This document shows, piece after piece, positions 25,659-35,199 of a stretch of 64,000 bases of DNA. Under the pieces are notes generated by a model. It was not told where the DNA came from and searched no databases. It saw only the letters and a list, made by a program, of their open reading frames with translations. The stretch spans positions 1-64,000 of the forward strand of contig JANYGP010000019.1 of NCBI GenBank assembly GCA_025362315.1, in the 5' to 3' direction. Positions within the stretch are counted from its first letter, which is position 1. The number at the start of each line of letters is the position of its first letter. This DNA is from Polaromonas sp. GTDB taxonomy: Bacteria; Pseudomonadota; Gammaproteobacteria; Burkholderiales; Burkholderiaceae_C. Position numbers and translations under genes: made by a program.

Positions 25659-26135
25659 ATGCCTCAAATACTCTTGACCCCTGCCCAGCGCAAAGACCAC
25701 CGTGCTGAAGCCCACCATTTGAATGCTGTTGTCATGATCGGCTCCGGCGGTCTGACTGCAGCAGTCAAAAAAGAAGTCGATGCCGCGCTCAATGCCCACG
25801 GCCTCATCAAAGTGCGCGCACAGATGGACGATCGCGCTGCCCGTGAAGTGATTTTTCAGGAGCTTGCAACGAGTTTGAATGCCGCGCCAATTCAGCACAT
25901 TGGCAAGCTGCTGGTGCTGTGGCGGCCCATGCCTGAGAAAGAAAAGAAAGTCGATGACGACCGCAAGGCGGGTCCGCGTGAAGTCAAGGTGCTGAAAAAC
26001 AGCTCCAGGTACGGGCAGCGGCCTGAAGTCAAGGTGCTGCGTGTGCTGGGCAACCAGCGGCTTACGCCGGGCGGCACCGTCAAACGCGCCAAAAAGCCGC
26101 AGCTCAAAAGCCTGAAAAAACGCTCGCAGGATTAG
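25659..26135 (+). CDS. yhbY: YhbY-family ribosome assembly factor (CRM domain)
   Basis: This 158-residue protein has a CRM RNA-binding domain in its first 95 residues. It is marked by LTPAQRKDHRAEAHHLNAVV, MIGSGGLTAAVKKEVDAALN, the basic HGLIKVRAQMDDR, and IGKLLVLWRP. YhbY associates with pre-50S particles. A basic tail of about 60 residues (ending AKKPQLKSLKKRSQD) is longer than in the E. coli protein and may add RNA contacts. It is divergent from rlmE, an arrangement seen widely, and both genes act in large-subunit maturation. Confidence 0.93.
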   Translation: MPQILLTPAQRKDHRAEAHHLNAVVMIGSGGLTAAVKKEVDAALNAHGLIKVRAQMDDRAAREVIFQELATSLNAAPIQHIGKLLVLWRPMPEKEKKVDDDRKAGPREVKVLKNSSRYGQRPEVKVLRVLGNQRLTPGGTVKRAKKPQLKSLKKRSQD

Positions 26136-26170
26136 TTTGCATTCAGCAGTTTTGACCCCAGCTACAAACC

Positions 26171-28219
26171 ATGACACTCCAAAATTCACTGCTCGACAAT
26201 CCGCTGCTTGATTTTTCTGACGCACCGCTGTTTGACCGCATCCGGCCCGAGCATGTGGGCCCTGCCGTTGACGCGTTGCTGGTTGATGCTCAGGCGGCAC
26301 TGAGCCGCGTGACTGCCAGAGACTTTGCAGCGAGCTGGCAGGGCATGTCTGCCGTGCTGGATGCGGCCACTGAAAAACTGGGCCGCGCCTGGGGCGCCGT
26401 GAGCCACCTCAATGCCGTGGCAGACACGCCTGAGCTGCGCGCTGCCTACAACGCTGCCCTGCCAGTCATCACCGAGTTTTATACCCGGCTGGGCGCTGAC
26501 GAAGCCTTGTATGCCAAATACAAATCAATCGACGCAGGCAGCTTGAATACCGAGCAAAAACAGGCCCACAAAAACGCCATGCGCAACTTTGTGCTGTCTG
26601 GCGCTGAGCTGGTGGCCACAGACAAGGAACGTTTCGCCAAAATTCAGGAACGCCAGGCTGAACTGAGCCAGAAATTCAGTGAAAACGCGCTAGACGCTAC
26701 CGAGGCTTTTGCTTACTTTGCAACAGAGCCTGAACTTGCAGGCGTGCCGCAGGATGTGATTGACACCGCATGTGAGCTGGCCAAAACTGAGGGCAAGATG
26801 GGCTATAAATTAACGCTGAAAATGCCCTGTTATTTGCCCGTGATGCAGTTTGCCACCAGCAGCGCGCTGCGTGAAATTTTGTACCGCGCATACAGCACGC
26901 GTGCCAGTGACCAGGCACCCGCCGAGTTCAGCAAGTTCGACAACAGTGCTGTGATTCAGGAAATTCTGGCGCTGCGGCTTGAAGAATCAAAACTGCTGGG
27001 TTACAAAAATTTTGGCGAGGTGTCTGTTGTAGCCAAGATGGCGAAATCGCCTGACGAAGTCATCACTTTCCTGCGTGATCTGGCACGCCGCGCCCGACTT
27101 TTTGCTGAAAAAGATGTGGCGGACTTGCGCACCTTTGCTGCAGATAACCTGAAGTTGCACGACCCCCAGCCCTGGGACTTTGCGTACATCGCTGAAAAGC
27201 TCAAGGAAGCGCGCTACGCCTTCAGTGAGCAGGAAGTCAAACAATATTTCACTGCGCCAAAGGTCCTGGCGGGTTTGTTCAAAATCATTGAAACGCTGTT
27301 CGAAGTGGTGGTCAGCCCTGACACTGCCCCGGTGTGGAAGCCGGGTGTGCAGTTCTTTCGCATTGAACGCGCAGGACATCTGGTTGGTCAGTTTTACCTC
27401 GACCAGCCTGCACGCACTGGCAAACGCGGCGGCGCCTGGATGGACGATGTGCGTGCCCGCTGGCTGCGGCCTGACACCGGCGCGCTGCAAACGCCGGTTG
27501 CGCATCTGGTGTGCAACTTTGCAAGTGGCATGGGCGGCAAGCCTGCGCTGCTCACCCATGATGACGTGACCACGCTTTTCCATGAATTTGGCCATGGTCT
27601 GCATCACATGCTGACGCAGATCAACGAGCGTGATGTGTCAGGCATCAGCGGTGTGGAATGGGACGCGGTTGAGTTGCCCAGTCAATTCATGGAAAACTTT
27701 TGCTGGGAATGGGATGTGCTCAAGCACATGACAGCGCATGTCGATACCGGCGAGCCTTTGCCCAGAGCCCTGTTTGAAAAAATGCTGGCCGCCAAAAACT
27801 TTCAGGCCGGCATGCAGACGCTGCGTCAGGTGGAGTTTTCATTGTTTGACATGCTGCTTCACACGGCGCATGACCCGGCTGGCGATGTGATGACACTGCT
27901 GAATGCTGTCAGGGCTGAAGTTGCCGTTATCCAGGCGCCACCGTACAGCCGCACGGTGCATACTTTCAGCCATATTTTTTCGGGTGGTTATGCGGCCGGA
28001 TATTACAGTTACAAATGGGCTGAAGTGCTGTCGGCGGATGCGTATGCCGCGTTTGAAGAAGCAGCCAGCGCAGGCGTTCCGCAAATTGAAATTGGCCGGA
28101 AGTATCGCCAGGCAATTCTGGAAGCAGGCGGAAGCCGGCCAGCGATGGACTCTTTCAAGGCTTTCAGGGGCCGCGAGCCGTCCATTGATGCGTTGCTGCG
28201 TCATCAGGCGATGACTTGA
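26171..28219 (+). CDS. prlC: Oligopeptidase A (M3 metallopeptidase)
   Basis: This 682-residue cytoplasmic zinc peptidase degrades short peptides, including cleaved signal peptides. The zinc motif HEFGHGLHHML is at about residue 472, with the third ligand glutamate expected in the following SGVEWDAVELPSQFMENF. The C-terminal catalytic-domain segment FSHIFSGGYAAGYYSYKWAEV is also typical. Length matches the family. It starts 35 bases after yhbY and may be co-transcribed. In E. coli the homologue is named PrlC or OpdA. Confidence 0.95.
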   Translation: MTLQNSLLDNPLLDFSDAPLFDRIRPEHVGPAVDALLVDAQAALSRVTARDFAASWQGMSAVLDAATEKLGRAWGAVSHLNAVADTPELRAAYNAALPVITEFYTRLGADEALYAKYKSIDAGSLNTEQKQAHKNAMRNFVLSGAELVATDKERFAKIQERQAELSQKFSENALDATEAFAYFATEPELAGVPQDVIDTACELAKTEGKMGYKLTLKMPCYLPVMQFATSSALREILYRAYSTRASDQAPAEFSKFDNSAVIQEILALRLEESKLLGYKNFGEVSVVAKMAKSPDEVITFLRDLARRARLFAEKDVADLRTFAADNLKLHDPQPWDFAYIAEKLKEARYAFSEQEVKQYFTAPKVLAGLFKIIETLFEVVVSPDTAPVWKPGVQFFRIERAGHLVGQFYLDQPARTGKRGGAWMDDVRARWLRPDTGALQTPVAHLVCNFASGMGGKPALLTHDDVTTLFHEFGHGLHHMLTQINERDVSGISGVEWDAVELPSQFMENFCWEWDVLKHMTAHVDTGEPLPRALFEKMLAAKNFQAGMQTLRQVEFSLFDMLLHTAHDPAGDVMTLLNAVRAEVAVIQAPPYSRTVHTFSHIFSGGYAAGYYSYKWAEVLSADAYAAFEEAASAGVPQIEIGRKYRQAILEAGGSRPAMDSFKAFRGREPSIDALLRHQAMT

Positions 28220-28284
28220 AAACGTTGAACAGAAGCTGCATACTTGGCAGCATCATTTTCAGATGTCAATGACGGAGAATCATC

Positions 28285-28986
28285 ATGAACACTCATTTCC
28301 ATGTCGATGCAAACGTTAAAACAAATGTCAGGTACAAACTGCCGTTTGGTGCCGTTGCTATCAAGCTGGTAGCTGCTTGCGCACTAGTTACCTGCGCTAC
28401 AGCCACTTCTTACGCCCAAAGCGTGTTTCGGATTGTGGGTGCGGACGGCAAGGTGACGTTTTCAGACAAGCCACCGGTTGAGGCCAACGCAAAAACAACT
28501 TCTGGCGTTTCTGCATCAGGTGGCGGTATTGCCAGCAGCCAGCTGCCTTTTGAGCTTCGCCAGGTTGCCCAGAAGTTCCCTGTCACGCTGTACACGGGTG
28601 ACAACTGCGGCCCTTGCCAGTCAGCCCGGACCATGCTTTTGAGCCGCGGTGTGCCATTTATTGAAAAAACGGTCAATACCAACGACGACACGCAGGCACT
28701 TCAGCGCCTGAGTGGTGACAACTCATTGCCGTTCGCCACCATTGGCGGCCAGCAACTCAAGGGTTATTCAGATTCGGAATGGACGCAGTTTTTAAATGCG
28801 GCGGGTTATCCGGCAACTTCCATCCTGCCGGCCAGTTACCGTCAGGGCGCTGCCATGCCGATGGTGGCTGTGTCTGCAGCGGCAAATGCGCCAGCTTCAG
28901 CACCGCGCGTTGCACGCGCAGCCCAACCCGCCCCGTCTACCGCGCCGCCTCCCGCTGCAGCCAATCCGGCAGGCATTCGTTTTTAA
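28285..28986 (+). CDS. Exported DUF4124 - glutaredoxin-like protein
   Basis: This 233-residue protein has a signal peptide to about residue 47 (ending SYAQ). A DUF4124 segment follows ([19 protein letters not shown]), then a glutaredoxin-like domain with redox motif NCGPCQSAR (about 110) and the cis-proline and glycine region [19 protein letters not shown]. The end is alanine- and proline-rich. It probably acts in periplasmic thiol chemistry. The hydrophobic core of its signal peptide ([16 protein letters not shown]) is encoded by a dispersed repeat copy. It converges on rpiA, and the two stops overlap in TTAA. The start is supported by GGAGAATC eight bases upstream. Confidence 0.85.
   Translation: MNTHFHVDANVKTNVRYKLPFGAVAIKLVAACALVTCATATSYAQSVFRIVGADGKVTFSDKPPVEANAKTTSGVSASGGGIASSQLPFELRQVAQKFPVTLYTGDNCGPCQSARTMLLSRGVPFIEKTVNTNDDTQALQRLSGDNSLPFATIGGQQLKGYSDSEWTQFLNAAGYPATSILPASYRQGAAMPMVAVSAAANAPASAPRVARAAQPAPSTAPPPAAANPAGIRF
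28357..28404 (+). repeat. Dispersed 48-bp repeat, copy e, forming a signal peptide core
   Basis: GCTATCAAGCTGGTAGCTGC then TTGCGCACTAGTTAC and TGCGCTACAGCC. It is translated in frame as [16 protein letters not shown] within the exported glutaredoxin-like protein. Confidence 0.85.
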
Positions 28987-29666
28987 CTCGCGGGCTTAAA
29001 AGTCAGGGTCTGTATGCCTGAGTCAGCTGCCAGCAAACACACACTGGCTTTTTGAAATGCAAACACGCCAACAGTCACCACCCCCGGCCAGTTGTTGACC
29101 TCGGCTTCAAATGCCAGGGGCTGCAGAATCTTCAAACCAGTGACATCCAGGATGTGTTGCCCGTTGTCGGTCACGAGCGGCCCGCCTGCTTTAACACGCA
29201 AGGTTGCCATGCCGCCCATGGCAGCAAATTGCTTCGCGATACGCCGTGCAGCCATCGGGATCACTTCAACCGGCAGCGCAAACCCGCCCAGCGTCTGAAC
29301 CCGTTTGGACGCATCGGCAATGCACACAAACTGCCTGGCCAGCGCTGCCACGATTTTCTCGCGCGTCAATGCCGCGCCGCCGCCTTTGATCATGTAACCG
29401 GCGTGGTCAATCTCGTCCGCACCGTCAATGTAGACTGCCAATTCATCGATTTCAGACGCGTCAAAAACCTCAATGCCAAGCGCCTGCAAACGCTGTGTGG
29501 AAGCGATGGAGGACGACACCGCGCCCTTGATCTGCCCAGCGATAGTGCCTAGCGCGTCGATGAATTTATTGACAGTGGAGCCGGTGCCCACGCCCACAAT
29601 GCTGCCGGGAAGGACATAGGCCAATGCGGCTTGGCCAACGCGTGTTTTGAGTTCGTCTTGAGTCAT
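28983..29666 (-). CDS. rpiA: Ribose-5-phosphate isomerase A
   Basis: This 227-residue enzyme interconverts ribose-5-phosphate and ribulose-5-phosphate in the pentose phosphate pathway. Motifs: [16 protein letters not shown] (phosphate loop), [20 protein letters not shown] with the conserved aspartates and lysine, and the base-containing [19 protein letters not shown]. The ATG at 29666 ([15 protein letters not shown]) is chosen over an upstream in-frame start because it matches the usual N-terminus. The stop overlaps that of the converging glutaredoxin-like gene. Confidence 0.96.
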   Translation of the reverse strand: MTQDELKTRVGQAALAYVLPGSIVGVGTGSTVNKFIDALGTIAGQIKGAVSSSIASTQRLQALGIEVFDASEIDELAVYIDGADEIDHAGYMIKGGGAALTREKIVAALARQFVCIADASKRVQTLGGFALPVEVIPMAARRIAKQFAAMGGMATLRVKAGGPLVTDNGQHILDVTGLKILQPLAFEAEVNNWPGVVTVGVFAFQKASVCLLAADSGIQTLTFKPAS

Positions 29667-29767
29667 GGTGTGGAAAGTTAAAGCTGGATTGAGTTTGAGA
29701 CAATGAGGCAAGCTGACAATCCAGCAAGTTCAAATAACTGGTTCAAATAACAAGTGCAAATTATCTG

Positions 29768-30823
29768 ATGGCATTCCTTCCTTACGCGCTGGCCCGACCT
29801 TTTTTATTTGGCCTGGACGCTGAAACAGCTCATGACGTCACCATGGGCAGTCTGGCGCGTACCCAGGGCACGCTGCTGGAACTGGCTTACCGCTGCACAC
29901 GGGTGGATGATCCCATCGAGCTGGCGGGCCTGAAGTTTGCAAACCGCGTGGGCCTGGCCGCCGGGCTGGACAAAAATGCCCTGTGCATTGATGCGCTGGC
30001 TTCCATGGGTTTTGGTTTTGTTGAAGTTGGCACCGTGACGCCCAAACCGCAAGCCGGCAATCCCAAGCCGCGCATGTTTCGGCTTCCCGAGGCCAACGCG
30101 CTGATCAATCGGCTTGGCTTTAACAACGATGGCCTGGATGCGTTTGTTGCCAATGTCAAAAAGTCGAAAATTCGTCAAATCAAAAACCCGTTGATCCTTG
30201 GCCTGAACATCGGTAAAAACGCAGCCACGCCCCTTGAAAATGCGGTCGACGACTATTTGATTTGCCTGGACGGCGTGTACCCGCATGCCGACTATGTGAC
30301 AGTCAATATCTCCAGCCCCAACACCAAAAACCTGCGCGCACTGCAAAGCGACGAAGCACTGGATGCGCTGCTAAGCGCCGTTGCCAAACGCCGGGACCAG
30401 CTGGTCAAACAGCACAGCAAACGCGTGCCGATATTTGTCAAGATTGCCCCCGATTTGAACGAATCGCAAATTGACGTGATTGCCGCCACACTCAAGCGCC
30501 ATGACATGGACGGCGTTGTTGCCACCAACACCACGCTCAGCCGCGATGCCGTACAAGGACAGCGCCATGCTGAAGAGGCCGGCGGCCTGAGCGGCTCACC
30601 TGTACTGGTTGCCAGCAACCGCGTGATCAGCCAGCTGCGTTCGGCGTTGGGCAAAAGCTTTCCGATCATGGGTGTGGGCGGCGTGATGGGTGCGGCAGAC
30701 GCGGTGTCCAAAATCAAGGCGGGTGCTGACGTAGTGCAAATTTACACCGGCTTGATTTACAGGGGCCCAGGGCTGGTCACAGACGTTGCCAGGGGCTTGA
30801 AAAAGATGAAAAATAGCTGTTAG
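29768..30823 (+). CDS. pyrD: Dihydroorotate dehydrogenase, class 2
   Basis: This 351-residue membrane-associated flavoenzyme oxidises dihydroorotate to orotate with quinone in pyrimidine synthesis. Seen: N-terminal amphipathic stretch ([18 protein letters not shown]) for membrane contact, [38 protein letters not shown], the catalytic-serine region [31 protein letters not shown], the nucleotide region [19 protein letters not shown], and [14 protein letters not shown]. Complete. Its last codons and stop (NSC*) are formed by a dispersed repeat palindrome shared with the converging oxidoreductase gene. Confidence 0.97.
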   Translation: MAFLPYALARPFLFGLDAETAHDVTMGSLARTQGTLLELAYRCTRVDDPIELAGLKFANRVGLAAGLDKNALCIDALASMGFGFVEVGTVTPKPQAGNPKPRMFRLPEANALINRLGFNNDGLDAFVANVKKSKIRQIKNPLILGLNIGKNAATPLENAVDDYLICLDGVYPHADYVTVNISSPNTKNLRALQSDEALDALLSAVAKRRDQLVKQHSKRVPIFVKIAPDLNESQIDVIAATLKRHDMDGVVATNTTLSRDAVQGQRHAEEAGGLSGSPVLVASNRVISQLRSALGKSFPIMGVGGVMGAADAVSKIKAGADVVQIYTGLIYRGPGLVTDVARGLKKMKNSC

Positions 30824-30863
30824 CGCACTAGACACGGGCGCTAACAGCTACTGTTTAAGTAGC
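30814..30863 (-). repeat. Dispersed 48-bp repeat, copy f, perfect palindrome between converging genes
   Basis: On the minus strand GCTACTTAAACAGTAGCTG, then TTAGCGCCCGTG. TAGCTGTTAGCGC at 30814-30826 pairs perfectly with GCGCTAACAGCTA at 30838-30850, a 13-bp stem with an 11-base loop. It contains the stops of both pyrD and the converging gene and may act as a bidirectional terminator. Confidence 0.88.
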
Positions 30864-31951
30864 ATATTGGCTACATATTCACCAATGGCAAGCGAGCTGG
30901 TCAAGCCTGGCGACTCAATGCCGAACAAATTGACCAGGCCCGGCACACCGTGAACATCCGGGCCCTGGATCACAAAATCTCCAGCAGACTGCCCCGGCCC
31001 GTGCAGCTTGGGCCTGATGCCTGCGTAGTCGGCTTGCAGCATGCCGTCTTGCAGCGCTGGCCAATATTTTCTGACCTCGGCATAAAAAGCATCGCCCCGG
31101 CTGGGGTCAACGGCCAGGTCATCTGGTGAATCAACCCACTGGACATCGGGGCCGAACCTTGCCTGTCCACCCAGATCCATTGTCAAATGTACGCCCATTC
31201 CGGCGGCTTCAGGCACGGGGTAAATCAGGTGGCTGAAGGGTGCCTTGCCTCGCAGCGTGAAGTAATTGCCCTTGGCCCAAAACGTTGGCGGCACATGCTG
31301 CGCGTCCAGACCCTTGATGCGGCTGGCAATTTGTGGGGCATTCAGTCCGGCAGCGTTGATGACCATGCTGGCAGACAGAGCGGTGCCGTCAAACGCTATC
31401 ACATCAATAGCTGCTTGCGCCCGTATCATGTGGGCTATAGCCGTATTAAGCACTGTCGCACCACCTGCATTTTCCATATCACCCTGCAGCGACAGCATCA
31501 GAGTGTGGCTGTCCACAATACCGGTACTGGGTGAGGCAATCGCAGCAACGCATGTGAGTTGCGGTTCCCTGGCCCGCGCCTCCCCGCAGGTCAGCAGCAC
31601 CAGATCATCGACGCCATTGCGGGCGGCTTTGGCAACGATGCCTTGCAATTGACTCACTTGTGATGCATGTGTGGCTACCAGCAGTTTGCCGCAGCGGCTG
31701 TGGCCAATGCCCCGCTCGGCACAGTAGGCATACAGCAGGTGTTTACCTTGCACACAAAGCCGCGCTTTCAGTGAGCCTTCAGGGTAATAAATGCCCGCAT
31801 GAATGACTTCGCTGTTGCGCGAACTGGTGCCAGTGCCAATGGCGTGGGCAGCCTCCAGCACCATGACCTCACGGCCGCGCAACGCCAGCGCCCGGCCAAT
31901 GGCCAGGCCCACAACGCCTGCTCCGACGACGATGCAATCAACTTTGTCCAA
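30848..31951 (-). CDS. FAD-dependent oxidoreductase (DAO family, L-2-hydroxyglutarate oxidase-like)
   Basis: This 367-residue flavoprotein has an N-terminal dinucleotide fold, [20 protein letters not shown], followed by [20 protein letters not shown]. The latter is typical of L-2-hydroxyglutarate and glycine/D-amino-acid oxidases. [19 protein letters not shown] and [18 protein letters not shown] favour the LhgO-like branch. The C-terminus [18 protein letters not shown] is also normal for it. Substrate is inferred, not shown. A repeat copy encodes an internal segment read on the opposite strand ([16 protein letters not shown]), and another repeat supplies the stop codon. Confidence 0.88.
   Translation of the reverse strand: MDKVDCIVVGAGVVGLAIGRALALRGREVMVLEAAHAIGTGTSSRNSEVIHAGIYYPEGSLKARLCVQGKHLLYAYCAERGIGHSRCGKLLVATHASQVSQLQGIVAKAARNGVDDLVLLTCGEARAREPQLTCVAAIASPSTGIVDSHTLMLSLQGDMENAGGATVLNTAIAHMIRAQAAIDVIAFDGTALSASMVINAAGLNAPQIASRIKGLDAQHVPPTFWAKGNYFTLRGKAPFSHLIYPVPEAAGMGVHLTMDLGGQARFGPDVQWVDSPDDLAVDPSRGDAFYAEVRKYWPALQDGMLQADYAGIRPKLHGPGQSAGDFVIQGPDVHGVPGLVNLFGIESPGLTSSLAIGEYVANMLLKQ
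31395..31442 (+). repeat. Dispersed 48-bp repeat, copy g, antisense inside the oxidase gene
   Basis: GCTATCACATCAATAGCTGC then TTGCGCCCGTATCATG and GGGCTATAGCC. The minus-strand gene reads it as [16 protein letters not shown]. Confidence 0.88.
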
Positions 31952-31963
31952 CCTGGCTGCCCT

Positions 31964-32947
31964 TTAAAGTTTGCGAGTGTCTGTTTTGACAAGCAACTCT
32001 ACCAGCGACTGCAAATGTTTTTTCAATGGCGCAAAACCGGGCGTGACTTCCAGGGTGTCTTCAGACATGTACAGCTTGCGATTGATTTCCAGCTGAATGC
32101 TGTGACGCTGCGCATCCGGGTTGCTGTAGCGGCGCACCAGTTCCACGCCTTTGTACGGATGGTTATACGACACGCTGTAGCCAAAACCTTCGAGCAGAGC
32201 GCAGATTTTTTTCGACAAGGCAGGATCAGCGGTTGTGCCGTCCCGATCACCAACGACGAAGTCAGCATGCGCCTCGCCCGGGAATTGAGTGGCATGGCTT
32301 GACGCGATGGCAGGCATGGAATGGCAGTTGATGTGAATGCTGTAGCCATGGCTGGCATGGGCGGTGTCAATGGCACTGGATACTGCGTCGTGGTACGGCT
32401 GCCAGCAATTGGCAATGCGTTTCTGCAGCTCGGCAGCGCTGAGCTTTCGGGCGTAAATGGGCATGCCGTCGTCCAGCGAACGCCAGATCAGCCCTTTGCC
32501 CAACCGCACTTTTGACATGATGCTGGCATCGGTTTCAATCAGGCCCGGCCAGGGCGTTTCTAGCAGAGTTTCATCAATCTCGGTTGTGTTGCGGTTGGTG
32601 TCCAGGTAACTGCGTGGAAATTTGGCTTCAACCCAGTGGACCCCGAGGCGGGGGGCAAAGTCGTAAAGCTTTTCTACGTGCGTGTCTTCAGCGCGGCGCA
32701 AGGCCTGCGCATCGCAGCTGAACTGAAAGTCTGCCGGATACTGCGTGCCGCTGTGGGGAGAGTCCAGCACCAGCGCGGTATTGCCCGGTATAAAGTGAAT
32801 CATTGAAGACATTGAAGACATTGAAGACATTGAAGTCGTTGCAGACATTGCAGACGCTGAAACCATTGATGCGGTTGATGTCATTGTGCCCATGCCCAAA
32901 CGCGAACACCTTTCGCGTTTGATCAACAACAGGCTTGCCGGGTGCAT
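31964..32947 (-). CDS. N-formylglutamate amidohydrolase-like protein
   Basis: This 327-residue protein belongs to the N-formylglutamate deformylase family, zinc enzymes of histidine catabolism and related amide hydrolysis. Motifs include VLDSPHSGTQYPADF, the acidic AEDTHVEKLYDF, ETPWPGLIETDASI, the HINCHSMPA segment and FVVGDRDGTTADP. The ATG at 32947 overlaps the stop of the upstream receptor gene (TGATG), implying coupling. However, residues about 22-48 come from degenerate 9-base repeats (SSM units) and are not family-like. The ATG at 32803 (MIHFIPGNTALV) is a plausible alternative start. No other hut gene is nearby. Confidence 0.82.
   Translation of the reverse strand: MHPASLLLIKRERCSRLGMGTMTSTASMVSASAMSATTSMSSMSSMSSMIHFIPGNTALVLDSPHSGTQYPADFQFSCDAQALRRAEDTHVEKLYDFAPRLGVHWVEAKFPRSYLDTNRNTTEIDETLLETPWPGLIETDASIMSKVRLGKGLIWRSLDDGMPIYARKLSAAELQKRIANCWQPYHDAVSSAIDTAHASHGYSIHINCHSMPAIASSHATQFPGEAHADFVVGDRDGTTADPALSKKICALLEGFGYSVSYNHPYKGVELVRRYSNPDAQRHSIQLEINRKLYMSEDTLEVTPGFAPLKKHLQSLVELLVKTDTRKL
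32801..32887. repeat. 9-bp tandem repeat at the start of the amidohydrolase gene
   Basis: CATTGAAGA-type units, three perfect then increasingly degenerate (CATTGCAGA, CATTGATGC). On the minus strand they encode SSM repeats, giving several in-frame ATGs. Confidence 0.8.
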
Positions 32948-33918
32948 CAGTCCAGACTGATCTTGGCAAATTTGGCGATGCGCTGCATTTTGTCAATTTC
33001 TTTTTTGATTTGAATACCAAAGTCATCTGGCGCTGTGCCCGTTGCAAACAAGCCCTGGGCGGCCAGCTTGTCCCGAATGGCGGGCTCCTTCAACGCCTGG
33101 GCAACGGCATCGTTGATGCGTTTGACGGTTGCCGCTGGCGTGCCCGCAGGGGCAACCAGACCAAACCACGACGGGTCGTTGTTGGAAAACAATGCCAGCT
33201 CACCGTAAGTTGGCACATTCGGCAACACGTCCAGCCGCTTGCCCCAGGACACAGCAATGGCACGCAGTTTGCCCGACTGAATGAAAGGCAAAGACGACGC
33301 GACCTGGTCAAAGTACATGTTGACTTGCCCCGCCACCACGTCGTTCAGTGCGGGGCCTGCACCCCGATACGGAATGTGCACCATGAAGGTATTGGTCGTG
33401 CTTTTGAAAAGCTCGCCCCACATGTGGCCAATCGTGCCATTGCCCGGGGACGCAAACGTCACCTTGCCCGGATTGGCCTTGAGGTATTTGATCAGTTCAG
33501 CGTAATTGGTCACGGGCAACGCTGCATTGACCACCAGCACGCCCGGCGCCTTGACCAGTTCTGTCACGGGTGCAAAGTCTTTGATCGGGTCATACGGCAG
33601 TTTTTTGTACACCGAAGGGTTGACACCATGCGTTGACAACGTGGCCACGCCCAGCGTGAAACCATCGGGCGCAGACTTGGCAACTTCGCTCATGCCAATG
33701 GAGCCGCCTGCACCTGCGCGGTTTTCAACAATCACGCTCTGGCCCAAAATACGCGACAAAGGCTCCGTCATGACCCGGGCCGTGATGTCGGTAGCGCCAC
33801 CCGGCGGGAAAGGCACCACCAGACGCAGCGGCTTGGTCTGCTGCGACCATGACAGTCCGGGGAGCAATGACGCGCTGCTCAAAATTGCCAGGTTTTGAAG
33901 CAATTGCCGTTTTTTCAT
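32947..33918 (-). CDS. Bug-family (TctC-like) periplasmic solute-binding protein
   Basis: This 323-residue exported receptor of the tripartite tricarboxylate type captures a small carboxylate or similar ligand in the periplasm. Signal peptide about 1-25 (LAILSSASLLPGLSWS). Family motifs: RLVVPFPPGGATDITARVM, QSVIVENRAGAGGSIGMSE, VASPGNGTIGHMWGELF, HIPYRGAGPALNDVVAGQV, and the C-terminal FGIQIKKEIDKMQRIAKFA. Bug receptors are often orphan, and no TctA/TctB partner is in the window. It is coupled to the amidohydrolase and divergent from a LysR regulator, which may control both. Confidence 0.93.
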   Translation of the reverse strand: MKKRQLLQNLAILSSASLLPGLSWSQQTKPLRLVVPFPPGGATDITARVMTEPLSRILGQSVIVENRAGAGGSIGMSEVAKSAPDGFTLGVATLSTHGVNPSVYKKLPYDPIKDFAPVTELVKAPGVLVVNAALPVTNYAELIKYLKANPGKVTFASPGNGTIGHMWGELFKSTTNTFMVHIPYRGAGPALNDVVAGQVNMYFDQVASSLPFIQSGKLRAIAVSWGKRLDVLPNVPTYGELALFSNNDPSWFGLVAPAGTPAATVKRINDAVAQALKEPAIRDKLAAQGLFATGTAPDDFGIQIKKEIDKMQRIAKFAKISLD

Positions 33919-33974
33919 GAAGTCTCCAGTTGTGTTGATAGCGTCATTGTGAAAGTCAACACACTTTGTGACAA

Positions 33975-33997
33975 ATGAAGCTTCAGACTTACTTCAT
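33975..33997. promoter_or_regulatory. Candidate LysR operator between the Bug receptor and lysR
   Basis: ATGAAG (33975-33980) and CTTCAT (33992-33997) form an interrupted dyad with an 11-base spacer. An adjacent perfect palindrome, TGAAGCTTCA, lies at 33976-33985. Such dyads in a divergent gap are typical LysR-type sites. This is a pattern match only. Confidence 0.4.
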
Positions 33998-34023
33998 TCC
34001 TGGATGGCATAAACTACGGGCCT

Positions 34024-34929
34024 GTGAAACGCCTCCAACCGCCCCTGCATTTGCTGAAAGCTTTTGTCACCACCGCACGTTTTGCAAATGTGTCCAGGGC
34101 CGCTGAGGCATTGCATTTGAGCCAGAGCGCGGTGAGCAAACAAATTGCCGAACTTGAAGACATGACAGGCGTGCTGCTGTTTGAACGCATTCGCAAAAGG
34201 TTGATCCTGAGCCCGGCAGGCATGCGCTATGAAGCCGCCATCAAGCCCCTGTTGGCCCAACTGGAGGCAGCTACGCTGGAGCTGATCACCAGTGGCGATG
34301 GCGGCGGTGCGCTGCACCTGTCAACACTGCCAACCTTTGGCGCGAAATGCCTGATACCGTGTTTGCCAGCATTTCAGGCACTGCACCCGCAAATCACACT
34401 GCATTTTGTGCCCTATGTCCAGGGCTATGACTTCACGCGGGCCGACCTGGACTGCTCGATATTGTTTGGCGATGGCACCTGGCCTGGCGCTGTGGCTGAA
34501 TACATCGCCGGCCATGAAATGGCCCTGATTGCACCGCCATCCTTGAGAGTTGCCACGCCTCAGGAACTGGCTGGCATGACGCACCTGCACCATGTCAGTG
34601 TGCCGCAGGCGTGGACCCACTGGAGCAACGTGCATGGTGTGAGCAAATTCAACCTGCTGGCCGGCCCGCAGCTTGACCAGTTTCACAGCCTGATACGGGC
34701 TGTCATGGCCGGCATGGGTGTTGCGTTGGTGCCGCATTGTCTGGTCAGGGACGACATTGCTGCAGGCCTCGTGTCAGCACCATTCAAAACAGATGACCAT
34801 GGAGGTTACGGTGGCTATGTTGGCAGCACAGGTTACTACCTTTGTTACCCCGAGGCGCGCAGGCACCCGGTGCCGCTCAGCCACTTTCGCGACTGGTTGC
34901 TGGCCCTGACCTTACCTGAATTAACCTGA
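34024..34929 (+). CDS. LysR-family transcriptional regulator
   Basis: This 301-residue regulator starts at a GTG. The N-terminal winged helix-turn-helix is clear: LLKAFVTTARFANVSRAAEA, LHLSQSAVSKQIAELEDMTG, VLLFERIRKRLILSPAGM. The remainder is the effector-binding domain, ending FRDWLLALTLPELT. The tail resembles the GcvA-like group (FHSLIRAVMAGMGVALVPHC). It is divergent from the Bug receptor and probably controls it and the amidohydrolase gene, likely responding to the transported compound. Its last four codons and stop lie in a 15-bp tandem repeat array. Confidence 0.93.
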   Translation: MKRLQPPLHLLKAFVTTARFANVSRAAEALHLSQSAVSKQIAELEDMTGVLLFERIRKRLILSPAGMRYEAAIKPLLAQLEAATLELITSGDGGGALHLSTLPTFGAKCLIPCLPAFQALHPQITLHFVPYVQGYDFTRADLDCSILFGDGTWPGAVAEYIAGHEMALIAPPSLRVATPQELAGMTHLHHVSVPQAWTHWSNVHGVSKFNLLAGPQLDQFHSLIRAVMAGMGVALVPHCLVRDDIAAGLVSAPFKTDDHGGYGGYVGSTGYYLCYPEARRHPVPLSHFRDWLLALTLPELT

Positions 34930-35020
34930 CCTGAATTAACCTGACCTGAATTAATCTGACCTGAATTAATCTGACCTGACTTAACCTGACCTGACTTAAC
35001 CTGACCTGAATTAACCTGCG
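34916..35020. repeat. 15-bp tandem array overlapping the lysR stop
   Basis: Seven units of CTGAATTAACCTGAC, with some CTGACTTAACCTGAC and AATCTGAC variants. The first unit encodes the last residues ELT and the stop. Confidence 0.95.
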
Positions 35021-35199
35021 AAACGCTGGCTATGGGTTTTAAAGGGTTTTAAAAGTTCAGTCCTACAGGCGCAGGCTAAATGGACCTACAGACCCGAAAT
35101 GCCAGTCTGCTTATATTAAAAGCATCTTTCGCAGCATGACATGATGCGTGCCGAAGGTTAAACCTCACTGGTCTTTCACAACACTTATCAGGACGCAAA

